64,000 nt of DNA from Erigeron canadensis (taxonomy: Eukaryota > Streptophyta > Magnoliopsida > Asterales > Asteraceae), in NCBI RefSeq assembly GCF_010389155.1, contig NC_057763.1:10726649-10790648 (forward strand), given 5' to 3'. The notes beneath the pieces are model-generated. The model saw only the letters and a list, made by a program, of their open reading frames with translations, was not told where the DNA came from and made no database searches. The position numbers were made by a program, and so were the translations under genes. Shown piece by piece: positions 10,730-20,513 of this stretch (position 1 is the first letter of the stretch; each line of letters begins with the position of its first letter).

Positions 10730-10747
10730 TGGCGCCGTTGCCGGGGA
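10730..10747 (+). other. Primer binding site of B (tRNA-Asp)
   Basis: TGGCGCCGTTGCCGGGGA is complementary to the 3' end of plant tRNA-Asp. It lies 7 bp after the LTR end, as is usual for Athila elements. Confidence 0.92.
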
Positions 10748-10838
10748 ACTTTGAAGAAACTGGGAATATTAGAATAGAGAATTATATGTTAGGTTTTAAG
10801 ACTTTTCCACGAATTTAGAAACCTTAAGAGTAATTAGG

Positions 10839-12076
10839 ATGAGTAACAGTGAAATGGAAGAATCATTGTTAGTAAAACATAGGAAAGTTCCCGAAACTCC
10901 CAATCCACCTATCAAGGTACCTGAAGCGAACATTCCGTTTTCTGCGAAATTGACTCACATCAGCATGGTGCAGAGCTTGGGGTTTGATGGTGAGGTTAAT
11001 CAAGATCCGTATCATCATCTTTCGTGATTTATTGAAGAAATGCAGCTGTTTAACTACGGAACAGGTACTGAAGAAACGGTCAGATTAGGGATGTTTAGGT
11101 ATTCGTTGCAAGGAATGGCGTTAGCATAGTTAGAGGAGCTCGACCCGGACTCGATCAAGGCTTGGGAAGAATTGAAGGAGGCTTTTTGAAATAGGTTTTA
11201 CCTACGAGAGTTGCGAAGAGTGAGAGAGTTGGCAGTGGAAAACTACTCTCAATTAAGTTCAGAATCGATGGGAGAAGCTTGGAAAAGACTTAAGAAAATG
11301 TCAAGGGCTTGCTACGGTCGAGAAAGGAGTAGGGAAGAGCTAGTGCAGTTGTTCTATGGAGGAGGAACGCGAGACACGAGAATGTATTTAGACATTATGA
11401 GCGGAGGATTGCTTGACTACAAAAACCGCAAACAGCAGCTATGCGGCCTTCGACGACATAGCCAAAAGGAATCTAGATAAAGATTGGTTAAAATCAGCCT
11501 TATTAGAAAGAAATGTGAAAAAATTGCAAAAGCAATTCGAAACCTTGAGTAGGGAAGTGAAGGAAACTAAAGAGGAAACACATAGGAAAATTGAGGAGGT
11601 CAAAGGCGAGCTTGGTAAGGTGACAAAAATGGTGGAACTGATTTATGAGAAGCTATCTCCAAAAGTAGAAACGGCAAAGGGAATTACTACTAGGTCAGGA
11701 AAAGCTACGAAATCGCCGAAGAATCCTCTGGAAGCTGAGGAAGAGGATAACGAGGAAGATATAGTAGAGGAGGAGCAACCTGAGACGGTGAAGCAAAGAG
11801 GTAGAGAGAAAAAAGTCGAGGAAGAAGAAGCAGTTACACGTAATTGTCCCAGCGCCGCTGGAAAAAGCCATAGCGCCGCTGGCAGCTCCAGAAAAGCAAC
11901 CAGCGTCGCTGGTGAAACACCAAGCGCCGCTGTGTCTTCAGGAAACTCATCCAGCGCCGCTGGTTCGCTCAGGAATAGATCCAGCGTCGCTGGGATCCCA
12001 CTAGCGTCGCTGGTCACGCCCAGATCAGAAACTAGAACAAAACCGAAGCCTTACAGTCGGACAATCCCGTTTCCAT
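10839..12076 (+). pseudogene. Athila gag of element B, broken
   Basis: Starts with ATG about 90 bp after the primer binding site. The frame is broken early by stops near 11027, 11130 and 11190. One looks like a Trp codon turned to stop. There is also a frameshift near 11425. The capsid-like block GEAWKRLKKM lies near 11268. A Lys/Glu-rich, coiled-coil-like stretch follows (about 11500-11650), then an acidic stretch and the dyad array translated as SAAG repeats. It would form the retroelement particle, but this copy is inactive. A TAG at 12076 separates it from the protease region. Confidence 0.78.
11849..12013 (+). repeat. Dyad array in the 3' end of B gag
   Basis: Copies start at 11849, 11870, 11900, 11921, 11951, 11981 and 12001. 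Spacings are 21, 30, 21, 30, 30 and 20 bp. The first six are in one frame (Ser-Ala-Ala-Gly or Ser-Val-Ala-Gly); the last is in another frame. Spacers again contain TCAGGAA. Confidence 0.92.
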
Positions 12077-12423
12077 AGAAGCTAAGGAGAAATCGAGTGG
12101 AGCAGAAAGCCGAGATTTTCAAGGATGCATTAATCGGGACCAAGGTTACTATACCGTTTACGGAATTGGTAAGGTTGACTCCAGGGTATGCAAGGAACAT
12201 TAAGGACATGTTGAAGGAAGATAGGGTGCCAAGAGATGTACATGGTATTGAAGAAGTGAAAGGAATTCTGGAAAAAGGAGACGAGTTCATCACTCCTAAG
12301 CTGGAGGATCCAGGAAGTTTCATCATACCATGTACATTGGGGAACCAAATCGCTTGCGATTGTCTAGCGGATTTAGGAGCAAGTATCAACTTGATGCCAT
12401 GGTCTATTTATACCAAACGGTAA
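12077..12423 (+). pseudogene. B protease region, truncated
   Basis: The frame contains DPGSFIIPCTLGN and then DLGASINLMPWSIY, the aspartic-protease active-site region typical of Athila pol, where the usual DSG/DTG is DLG. The protease would cleave the polyprotein. Sequence of B stops a few codons after the motif, at the filler junction near 12418. The rest of the protease and most of the reverse transcriptase are absent from the window. Confidence 0.75.
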
Positions 12424-12490
12424 GCTACTGCACCAAACGGTAAGCTTCAAACGGTAAGCTACTGCACCAATGGTAAGCTACGATCCCAAA
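12411..12490. repeat. Filler DNA at a deletion junction between B and C
   Basis: Contains repeated pieces of AAACGGTAAGCTACTGCACC in scrambled partial copies. It joins B protease to the integrase end of C. AAACGG is also at or near both edges. This is the pattern of error-prone, template-switching break repair. Confidence 0.7.
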
Positions 12491-13964
12491 CGGTCCAACT
12501 TATCTTGGAGCTAGTTTTCCCCTCTTAATGAATCTGACTAGGCCCTTCCAAGGCGAAACCTTAAGCATCACTCGATCACCAACCTGAAACTCTAAAGGTT
12601 TCCTTCGGTTGTCTGCATATTTCTTTTGTCTGTCTCTTGCTTTTAGAAGATTCTCCTTGATTTGAGCAACTCTTTCGGTAGTTTCGAGGATGATCTTTGG
12701 ACCTATTGGTTGCATGTCTCCCACTTCGTGCCATGCAAGCGGGGATCGACATTTTCTTCCATACAAGACCTCATAAGGCGGACACCCAATACTTGCATGA
12801 TAACTATTGTTATATGAAAATTATACTAGTGGGAGGTGAGTATCCCAACTTCCTCCAAAGTCTATGACACACGCTCTTAGCATGTCTTCTAGCGTCTAAA
12901 TCGTTCGCTCACTCTGTCCGTCTGACTGCGGATGGTAGGCGGTGCTCATATCGATACGTGTTCCCAAGGCTCGTTGCAACGACTTCCAAAATCCTGAGGT
13001 AAATCGACTATCCCTACCACTAATGATTGGTACAGGGACGCCGTGTTTAGCTACAATCTCTTTAAGATACAGGCGTGCATACTGCTCCATTGAGTAATCT
13101 TCTCGTATGGGTATGAAATGCGCTGACTTAGTCAGTTGATCTACCACCACCCATATAGCGTCTTTACCACTACTTGTTCTTGGTAACTTCGTGACAAAAT
13201 CCATAGTAATCCTTTCCCACTTCCAACTAGGAAGCTCTGGTTGTGTTAACAGTCCTCCTGGCTTCTTATGTTCTGCCTTAACCTTCAAGCACGTTAGACA
13301 CTTGCTCACGTAGACCGCCACATCGTTCTTCATTCCTGGCCACCAAAATAAATCTCGCAAGTCTTGATACATCTTATCTATCCCCGGGTGTATAGAGTAT
13401 CCTGCCTTGTGCGCTTTATCCATTGTCAGTTTCCTTAGTCCTCTAAACAGTAGTATCCACAACCGATCACAAAAGTACAGTCCTCCATCATCTCTTTGAG
13501 TAAACCATTCTATCATACCTCCCAATCCTTCCCTGTCAACATTCTCCTCCTTGTTTGCTTCTACTTGTGCCCCAATTACTCTATCCTTCAGACTGTTGTG
13601 CATAGTAATACTCATGGCTCGAATTCGTCGCGGTTTAACTCTCTCTTTCCTACTCAAAGCATCTGCTACTATGTTTGCCTTCCCGGGATGATATCGAATC
13701 TCACAATTGTAATCGCTAAACAACTCTAACCATCGTCTCTGGCGCATATTAAGGTCTTTCTGGGTGAAGATATGCTGAAGGCTCTTATGATCCGTGTATA
13801 TTACACTCTTCGTCCCATATAGATAGTGTCTCCAACATTTAAGTGCAAAAACGATAGCTCCCAACTCCAAATCGTGTGTCGTGTAATTCTTTTCATGAAT
13901 CTTCAGTTGGCGTAAGGCATACGCAATGACCTTGCCTCGCTGCATCAACACACATCCTAAGACT
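12490..13964 (-). pseudogene. C pol, 3' part: RNase H and integrase, truncated
   Basis: Minus-strand pol of a chromovirus-like (Tekay-type) Ty3/gypsy element. In sense order it has RNase H ([12 protein letters not shown], then [15 protein letters not shown]), an integrase zinc-finger region ([16 protein letters not shown]) and a catalytic core. The core has Asp in MDFVTKLP, Asp in SGRDSRF and Glu in QSDGQSER. The C-terminal fragment runs MYGRKCRSP to RGKLAPR. Stops interrupt it after SERTI (about 12896) and after LAPR. No chromodomain or 3' LTR follows, because the deletion at 12490 removed them. The enzyme would insert the cDNA into chromatin; this copy is dead. Confidence 0.85.
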
Positions 13965-14099
13965 TGACCCGACGCGTCGCAATATACGATAAAATTTCGG
14001 TTCCTTCTGGAAGACTTAAGACCGGTGCATTACATAACTTCTTCTTCAAGATTCTGAAGGCTTCTTCTTGTTTCTCTCCCCAATCGAAACTTCTATCTT

Positions 14100-15400
14100 T
14101 GTGCGTCAACAATTTAAGAGGTTGTGCGATCTTTGAGAAGTTCTCAATGAATCATCGGTAGTAGCCTGCCAATCCGAGAAACTGCCTGATCTCGGTCGGT
14201 GTCTCTGGCCTTCTCCAATTCTCTACTGCTTCTATCTTACTGGGATCAACCTTTATTCCATCCTTGTCAACTACATGACCCAAAAACTTCACCTCTTCTA
14301 ACCAAAATTCACATTTCGAGAACTTCCTATACAACTTCTCAGCCCTCAGAAGTTCTAAAGCTTCTCTCAGATGGACTTCATGCTCTTTCTTAGTCTTCGA
14401 GTAGATGAGAATATCGTCAATGAAAACAATGATGGACTGATCTAAGTAAGGCTTACATACGCGATTCATCAGGTCCATAAAAACAGCAGGCGCATTTGTT
14501 AATCCAAATGGCATCACCAGAAACTCGAAGTGTCCATATCTCGTGCTAAATGCTGTCTTTAGCACATCTTCTTCGCGAACCCTTAACTGATGGTAGCCCG
14601 AACGAAGATCGATCTTTGAGAAATACTTTGCGCCTTGTAACTGATCAAACAAATAATCAATGCGCGGTAGAGGATATCGATTCTTAATGGTTAACTTGTT
14701 GAGCTCACGATAGTCGATGCACATGCGAAAAGATCCGTCTTTCTTTTTAACAAATAATACCGGTGCACCCCATGGTGAAGAACTCGGTCGGATGAAACCC
14801 TTGTCTTGTAGCTCTTGTAATTGTGTAGCGAGTTCTTGCATTTCAGAAGGAGCTAAACGGTATGGTGCCTTTGCTACTGGAGTTGCATCAGATAGGAGAT
14901 CAATTCGAAATTCAACTTGTCGAGACGGAGGCAATCCTTGAACGTTATCAGGAAATACATCGGGAAAATCACGGACTATTGGGATATCGGTTAGTTTGAT
15001 TACTTCGGTTGTCGCGCTCATTAGGTTTCGTTTGTGAGACTCGGGTCGTTCACCTTGGATTTCTAGTACATCTCCCCCACATAAGGGAATTCTAAGGATT
15101 TTTGCACGGCATACAATCGTTGCATCTACCAGGGATAACCAATCCATCCCCACTATTACATCAAAACTACCCATTTCAAATGGGATTAAATCTATATAGT
15201 ATGAATGAGTATCTAGGGTTATCACACATTTAGGCACAACTTGGTCAAGTTTAGAGATTCCACCACTAGCTACCTCTATTTCATAGCAAGCATGGGTACG
15301 AATGGGTTTCACGTTAATAGTTCACACAAAGTTAGTGGAGATAAAGCTGTAGTTGGCACCCGAATCAAATAACACAGTAGCTAGATGATTGTTTAAGAGA
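14100..15400 (-). pseudogene. C pol, 5' part: protease and reverse transcriptase
   Basis: In sense order: protease active site LFDSGANYSFIS near 15345-15380, then a TGA stop near 15335. Next is a 386-codon open stretch (15312-14152) with the reverse transcriptase: [47 protein letters not shown] and the catalytic [12 protein letters not shown], where FIDD replaces YxDD as is common in Ty3/gypsy. It ends at [10 protein letters not shown] with a stop; the next codons, FIENFSKIAQPL, are still recognisable. The frame is broken only by point changes, so decay is moderate. Confidence 0.9.
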
Positions 15401-15444
15401 AATGTACCCGTGACGACGTTTGGATCATTAGCAGCTTCCATAGC

Positions 15445-16084
15445 ATTCAAGGCAAAGACTCATCCCCTGGCCTGCTGGGCTTGGTTAACTCTGGGAGGAT
15501 TAGGTGCTGCAATCTATAGAGGATTTTGATTGGCTGCGGCTGGAGCGGGTCGTCTAACAACTCTTGGGCAAGCATTGCGGTAGTGATCAGTGCTGCTACA
15601 CTCATAACAGGTTCTCTGATTAGCTGGAGGAGTTCTGAGGTTTCTTGGAGCGACATTCAGTGGTACTGCTGGAGCTCTGGCTACCCTGCAATCTCTAGCC
15701 AGATGCCCAAACTTCTGACAATTCTGACAAAATCGACATGGCACTTCTGTTGAATGATGATAAGTATAAGTAGTACACTGGGGAAATTGGCCAACATATG
15801 CCTTCTGCCCTGGCTCAACTGCTACAAACACTTTCCCAACTCTGACTCTCTTATCAGTTCTGAAATCTCTCCTCTTACTAGCTTCACCAAAGTCTCTCTT
15901 CTTCTCCGCAAGCTTTGACAATGTTCCAGCCCTAACCAAGTCGTCAGTCATAGCACTGGCTCTTCGAATAGCTTCTTCAATCAAGAAAGGAGGAATGCCA
16001 GTCATAGTGTTACGAATCTGAGGAATGAGACCATAGATGTATCTCTCAATCAACTTGGACTCAGAAGTCACCAAGTGAGGTACC
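15445..16084 (-). pseudogene. C gag, C-terminal part with two zinc knuckles
   Basis: Continues gag after the D insertion (HLVTSESKLIERYIYGL, the retrotransposon gag family core). It has two CCHC knuckles, CQNCQKFGHLARDC and CYECSSTDHYRNAC, which would bind element RNA. The N-terminal part is at 23721-24515. The two halves join at the GTACC target duplication. Confidence 0.88.
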
Positions 16085-16723
16085 TGTTGATGCACGTTGA
16101 TGTGACAACAGCAGCTTAGATTTGATATGTCATTTAGATTAAGACATTATGTTAGTTTATGTCGTATCTATATATGTAATTGATAGATTATGGACTTTAT
16201 GTTTTGGTAATGATCGATTACATGTTTTGGTGTTATATATATGTGTTATGTATGATGTTTGTTGTGTGATATACAAGTACAAACATAATATGTGTTAGGA
16301 TTCCATAAGATGAAACACTTAGGAATATAACCAAGTATTACATCTAACGAAGATAAGATATATCTTCGTTAGGGGCAAACGAAGATAAACTTCGTTTGGT
16401 ACAAACAAAGATTAACTTCGTTACATGGGCTGGGCAGCTAAGTTCGTAAGAACAAAGCCCAGCAAGCCCAGTTCGACCTGAAACATATATATATGAATGA
16501 ATACCCTAATAATAACACACATTCGACATACACGTACTCCAGACATCTAAGTTCGTTCTATAGCTTATAGAAACGAATATAGCATTATACGGCTGATTAT
16601 TTACTTGATAATTAGCGATATACCCGTTTACTAATCAAACTAGTTATCTCGTGAGGATTCCGCACTCACGACATAATCATAGACGATCTCGAGAGCGATC
16701 TGTAGCTATCAAGGGACTCACAA
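16085..16723 (+). repeat. 5' LTR of element D (Ty1/copia)
   Basis: From TGTTGATGCACG to GGGACTCACA, 639 bp. Duplicated target GTACC lies at 16080-16084 and 23716-23720. It differs from the 3' LTR by a handful of substitutions and one deletion of about 17 bp in the 3' copy, so the insertion is young. It contains two strong dyads (16344-16372 and 16376-16398). Confidence 0.95.
16344..16398. repeat. Two adjacent hairpin dyads in the D LTR
   Basis: CTAACGAAGATA and TATCTTCGTTAG are perfect 12-bp arms with a 5-bp spacer (16344-16372). CAAACGAAG and CTTCGTTTG are perfect 9-bp arms with a 5-bp spacer (16376-16398). Both are kept in the 3' LTR. Confidence 0.88.
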
Positions 16724-16725
16724 GT

Positions 16726-16738
16726 GGTATCAAAGCCA
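16726..16738 (+). other. Primer binding site of D (initiator tRNA-Met)
   Basis: TGGTATCAAAGCC starts 2 bp after the LTR. It differs by one base from the usual TGGTATCAGAGCC. Confidence 0.85.
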
Positions 16739-16799
16739 ATCGATATCTTATCGAAGGTTCGAGATCGTTTGTTTGATTCTTTTCTCTAAAACAACCTCC

Positions 16800-17114
16800 C
16801 GATACCCTAACTGTCGCTAAGTTCGTTTTCTCAAACGAATTTAGCAAACGAACTTAACCTCATCTTCGCTTCACTCTCTTCGGACATATTTTGCTTTACT
16901 TTCGTTAAGTTCCTGCAAACGAATTTAAAGTTAACTTCGTTCAGTCTCACATTACGAATTTAGCCTTATCTTCGCTCAACTCCATCAAACGAAGTTAATC
17001 CTATCTTCGTTTCTTTCCTGTAAACGAAGTTAATCTTATCTTCGTTTCTCTCCTTCAAACGAACTTAACTCTATCTTCGTTCAGTTGTTCAGTTGCAGCA
17101 AACGAATTTAAACA
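16800..17114 (+). repeat. Leader array of AACGAA(G/T)TTAA / TATCTTCGTT motifs
   Basis: The untranslated leader between primer site and gag alternates AACGAAGTTAA-type units with TATCTTCGTT-type units, about a dozen in all. These are complementary, so the RNA can form many alternative hairpins. The same motif makes the LTR dyads. Confidence 0.8.
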
Positions 17115-19859
17115 ATGGCTTCCTCGTCAACAAACACTGTTGTTGCTCAATACCTGAATTCTCTTGTCTATCATGATCATCTCGTTGGACGTACTAATTC
17201 TTCGCCGAAGTTAGTTTCATTGGCTGACTTCTGGGCGTGGAGAGGCCGATTTGAAGATTATATTCAACGAGAAGATTTGAACATGTGGATTATGATCACT
17301 GAAGGATATGAATGGCCAACTCTTACTGTAAATGGTGTTACAACTAATTACAAGGTCGGAGAGTTAAAAGGCGAAGAAAAATCCTTGTATGCTGTTGAAG
17401 TTAAGGCTCTTTCTACTCTTAGGATGTGCATTCCTCAAGAATTAGTGCACCTGTTTCCTAAACAAGAGTACAAGACATCAAAGCAATTGTTCGATGCTAT
17501 TGAAGCTCACTGTGAAGGTGATCCATTATTGAAGCAAAATAGAATTAAGATGCTTAAGAAACAATTTGATTGCTTTAATGGTACCAAGAAGGAACTAGTT
17601 GAGGATCTTATCTTGCAATTTCAACATCTTCTTGCTGAGTTAGCCTATTTTGATCTTAAGTATACTCCTACTGAGATAGTGGATAAATTCTTGGATGGTT
17701 TGCCGAAAGCTTATAAAGAATTTCGTCATGGATTGCAAGAAAGAGCTGATTATGCATCCCTTCGTATAGATGGTGTTATGTCCACATTACGAAATAGAGA
17801 AATGAAGGATAAGGCAAAGGATCTCCAAGACAACTTCACACAAGATCCATCTCTTTATCATGCCACTATGAAAAATCCTACAGCTGATGTTAATGCATTC
17901 TTTTCTGGGGTTGGTACTTCTGGCACGAAAGAGAATTCTAATTGTGTTATGGATGGAGATGATTCTGCTGGTTTGATGGCTTCTGATGTTGGTTTCAAGG
18001 CTCGAAAGACTAATGAGAGTGCAAAGCCAGGAAATCTGACATTTGGTAACATTTCATCTACTTCTGCTGGTTACAAGTCTATGCCCATGGATATGAAATC
18101 TGCTGAGGGAAGGATGAATGTATTTGCCGCAATGTGTGCTGCACAAGAAGCTTTTGTTGCAGGGAGGATCACGGATCAAGCACTCATTGATGAAAATTAT
18201 GATCAAATAGATCCAGATGATGTTGAAGAAATGGATCTGAAATGGAATTTGGCGATGATCACTAGGAGAGTGCAACGGTTTATGCAACGAACAGGTAGAC
18301 AGCTTATTGGGGGTACTCAGGGCTTTGACAAGTCAAAGGTTAAGTGCTATAATTGTGATGGCTTTGGACATTTTGCCAAAGAATGTCAACGACCAAAGAG
18401 AGATGTTAACATTACCCCTACCCGTCAAGATAGAGGTGGTATTTGTCCTTTTAATCCGAATGCTAGTAGAGCTCTCTTGTTGACTGATGATACTACTGGA
18501 AATAGCAATGACAAGGCTATCGTAGCTGCTCAACCTGATGGTTCTTATGTCTGGAATCTTCCACAGGATGAGACTAATAATGCTTATTTGGCCGAAATAG
18601 TTGATGATATGGCTCAAATAGTAGATTCTGTTGAGGATTTCTTGGACACCTCAGTTTACCACAGTGATGAGCATTTGTATGAAAATGCTCAAAGCTCGAA
18701 CTTGGAATATTCTACTCAGGTATATGACACTGATTCTGAGTCTGATGAAGAGGTTGAGGTTGCTGATACGAAAGATTCTAGAGAGGTGAAAGCTGCTGAG
18801 AACAAAGATGATTCTGCTACTGAAAAGGTTGAAAAGACAATTGAAGAGCAGATGAAGGAGTATGAAATTCCAGCAGGCATGAGTGTGGATGACTTTGTCG
18901 CGTACATGGCAGACTGCAAAGAAGCAGATCAACAGGTATCTTACTCTCTTCGTACTATTGTTCATGTTTGCAAAATTGTTAATCGAATGTTTGATGAAAT
19001 TGAACAAAAGAATGAACTAATTAAGCATTTAGAATCTGTTGTTAATGCTGCTCATGAAGAAAGAGATAAGTTGATTAAAAAAGATTTAACTGTCACTGAT
19101 AGAGAAAAATTTTTAAAGGATAGGATTAAATCTTTAGAGTCTGACATTAGTGCTATGAAAGACAAAGTTAAACATGCTGTGGCTGTAGAAAGAGTAGGCG
19201 GTGAAGCTTATGCATTGTTAGCTAAAAAGTGTGCTACTATTGAGAAAGAACTGGCTGATGCTAGAATAGAAATAGTGGAATTACAAGCTAAGGTTGATTC
19301 TGCTAGACATGATGAGCTTTTAATGCTTATGAAAAAATTTGAGGATACTCCATCTAAGAGTTCTGACATTGCTAAGGTTTCTTACAATAGCATGCCTCCT
19401 CCTTTCAACAATAACTATACTCCTATAGAACCTAATATTCCTGAAGTCCTACTTCAACCTGGTGTTGATGTTGGTAAATCGAAAGACTCGACTCCTAAGC
19501 TTACTTTGACTGAGGAGACAACAGAGTCTAAAGGAGTTTCTTCTCAACCTACCAAGGAAGAGAAATTGAAAGGTGTCGTCCTAGATTCGTCCACTTCTTA
19601 TGGTCAGAAAGACAGTATTACTCACTTTACACTTCGTAAGAGTAGTAGGGTCTACACTGAGTTAGAACTTCCATTATCATCTATTGACCCTAGGAGGATT
19701 GATAAAGTCTGGGATGTTGATATTAAGGATATGAAGCGATTAAGTCAGTTGCGTCAAACTCCTTTACCTAAGCAGTCTAGGGATAGTCAATCTGAAGATG
19801 AATTAGTTGTTAATGTCGAAGCAACTAAGGCTTTGAAGCATATCTTAATGCCTGCTTGA
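17115..19859 (+). CDS. D gag (Ty1/copia), large with coiled coil
   Basis: Open frame of 914 codons. The N-terminal half is a copia gag: YKVGELKGEEKSLY near residue 75, ALSTLRMCIPQELVHLF near 98, LLKQNRIKMLKKQFDCF near 137 and a CCHC knuckle CYNCDGFGHFAKEC near 413. The C-terminal half is acidic, then predicted coiled coil (residues about 620-740: EIEQKNELIKHLESVV, KKCATIEKELADARIE). It would form the particle shell and bind RNA. It ends at a TGA, but the same frame stays open into the next ORF, so this is one polyprotein frame interrupted by stops. The start is the first ATG after the leader array. Confidence 0.9.
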   Translation: MASSSTNTVVAQYLNSLVYHDHLVGRTNSSPKLVSLADFWAWRGRFEDYIQREDLNMWIMITEGYEWPTLTVNGVTTNYKVGELKGEEKSLYAVEVKALSTLRMCIPQELVHLFPKQEYKTSKQLFDAIEAHCEGDPLLKQNRIKMLKKQFDCFNGTKKELVEDLILQFQHLLAELAYFDLKYTPTEIVDKFLDGLPKAYKEFRHGLQERADYASLRIDGVMSTLRNREMKDKAKDLQDNFTQDPSLYHATMKNPTADVNAFFSGVGTSGTKENSNCVMDGDDSAGLMASDVGFKARKTNESAKPGNLTFGNISSTSAGYKSMPMDMKSAEGRMNVFAAMCAAQEAFVAGRITDQALIDENYDQIDPDDVEEMDLKWNLAMITRRVQRFMQRTGRQLIGGTQGFDKSKVKCYNCDGFGHFAKECQRPKRDVNITPTRQDRGGICPFNPNASRALLLTDDTTGNSNDKAIVAAQPDGSYVWNLPQDETNNAYLAEIVDDMAQIVDSVEDFLDTSVYHSDEHLYENAQSSNLEYSTQVYDTDSESDEEVEVADTKDSREVKAAENKDDSATEKVEKTIEEQMKEYEIPAGMSVDDFVAYMADCKEADQQVSYSLRTIVHVCKIVNRMFDEIEQKNELIKHLESVVNAAHEERDKLIKKDLTVTDREKFLKDRIKSLESDISAMKDKVKHAVAVERVGGEAYALLAKKCATIEKELADARIEIVELQAKVDSARHDELLMLMKKFEDTPSKSSDIAKVSYNSMPPPFNNNYTPIEPNIPEVLLQPGVDVGKSKDSTPKLTLTEETTESKGVSSQPTKEEKLKGVVLDSSTSYGQKDSITHFTLRKSSRVYTELELPLSSIDPRRIDKVWDVDIKDMKRLSQLRQTPLPKQSRDSQSEDELVVNVEATKALKHILMPA

Positions 19860-19934
19860 AAGAAGTCCCCAAGTAAGTCTAGGATATCACCGACCAAACG
19901 AGACCATGAGGATCCTAGAAAAACAAGTAAAACA

Positions 19935-20498
19935 GTGGACAATAGTGAATCTGTAAGTACCAATAATATGGTAGATACAAAGAAAAAGACTAAGGTCCTC
20001 TCTTGCTTTGCTTGTCATGAAACAGGTCATGTTTACAGTGTATGTCCTAATCGACCTCGGAGATCAGGTTCTCCTTCAAAGGTTTCCACCTCGGAAGGAA
20101 AAAGGGGGTTGGGTAATGATAAACAGGTTCATGAGACTAAAGTTCAATCTTCTTCAAAACCGTTTACTATACCTCAACGACGTGAATCTCCACCAAAAGG
20201 TTCTTCCCCTATGGGACAAAGATTCACTATCCCGAGTGGGAGTTCGAGTCGGTCACAAACATCTCCAAGTCGTAATTCATTTTATAACCGACTTCACTCA
20301 AGTTATAGACCTTCTTTTGGCCCTCATTCCCCAAGACCTTCTCCGACGAAAGGTCAGAAGTCTTCTCCAGTGAGAAGACAAGTTGAGAATCAAGTCTCAC
20401 CCACGGCTTCTAGCAATGGATATTGGACTGAACTGATTCTCAAGGATGAGAAGGGTCGACCCAAACCTATGAAGGTTTGGGTCCCCAATGAAAACTAA
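19935..20498 (+). CDS. D second zinc-knuckle segment, between gag and protease
   Basis: In the same frame as gag and as the protease-integrase ORF; the frame is open across both gaps apart from the stops at 19859 and 20498. It has a second CCHC knuckle, CFACHETGHVYSVC, then a long Ser/Pro/Arg-rich basic stretch. It probably belongs to one gag-pol polyprotein. The ATG at 19935 may not be used. After the stop, TTTTATGTGCAGGG resembles a 3' splice site. Confidence 0.7.
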   Translation: MDNSESVSTNNMVDTKKKTKVLSCFACHETGHVYSVCPNRPRRSGSPSKVSTSEGKRGLGNDKQVHETKVQSSSKPFTIPQRRESPPKGSSPMGQRFTIPSGSSSRSQTSPSRNSFYNRLHSSYRPSFGPHSPRPSPTKGQKSSPVRRQVENQVSPTASSNGYWTELILKDEKGRPKPMKVWVPNEN

Positions 20499-20513
20499 TA
20501 TTTCTCATTTTAT

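Noticed and set aside
11643..12017. Antisense 124-codon ORF opposite B gag
   Set aside because: It is the complement of the low-complexity acidic and dyad regions, with no independent support.
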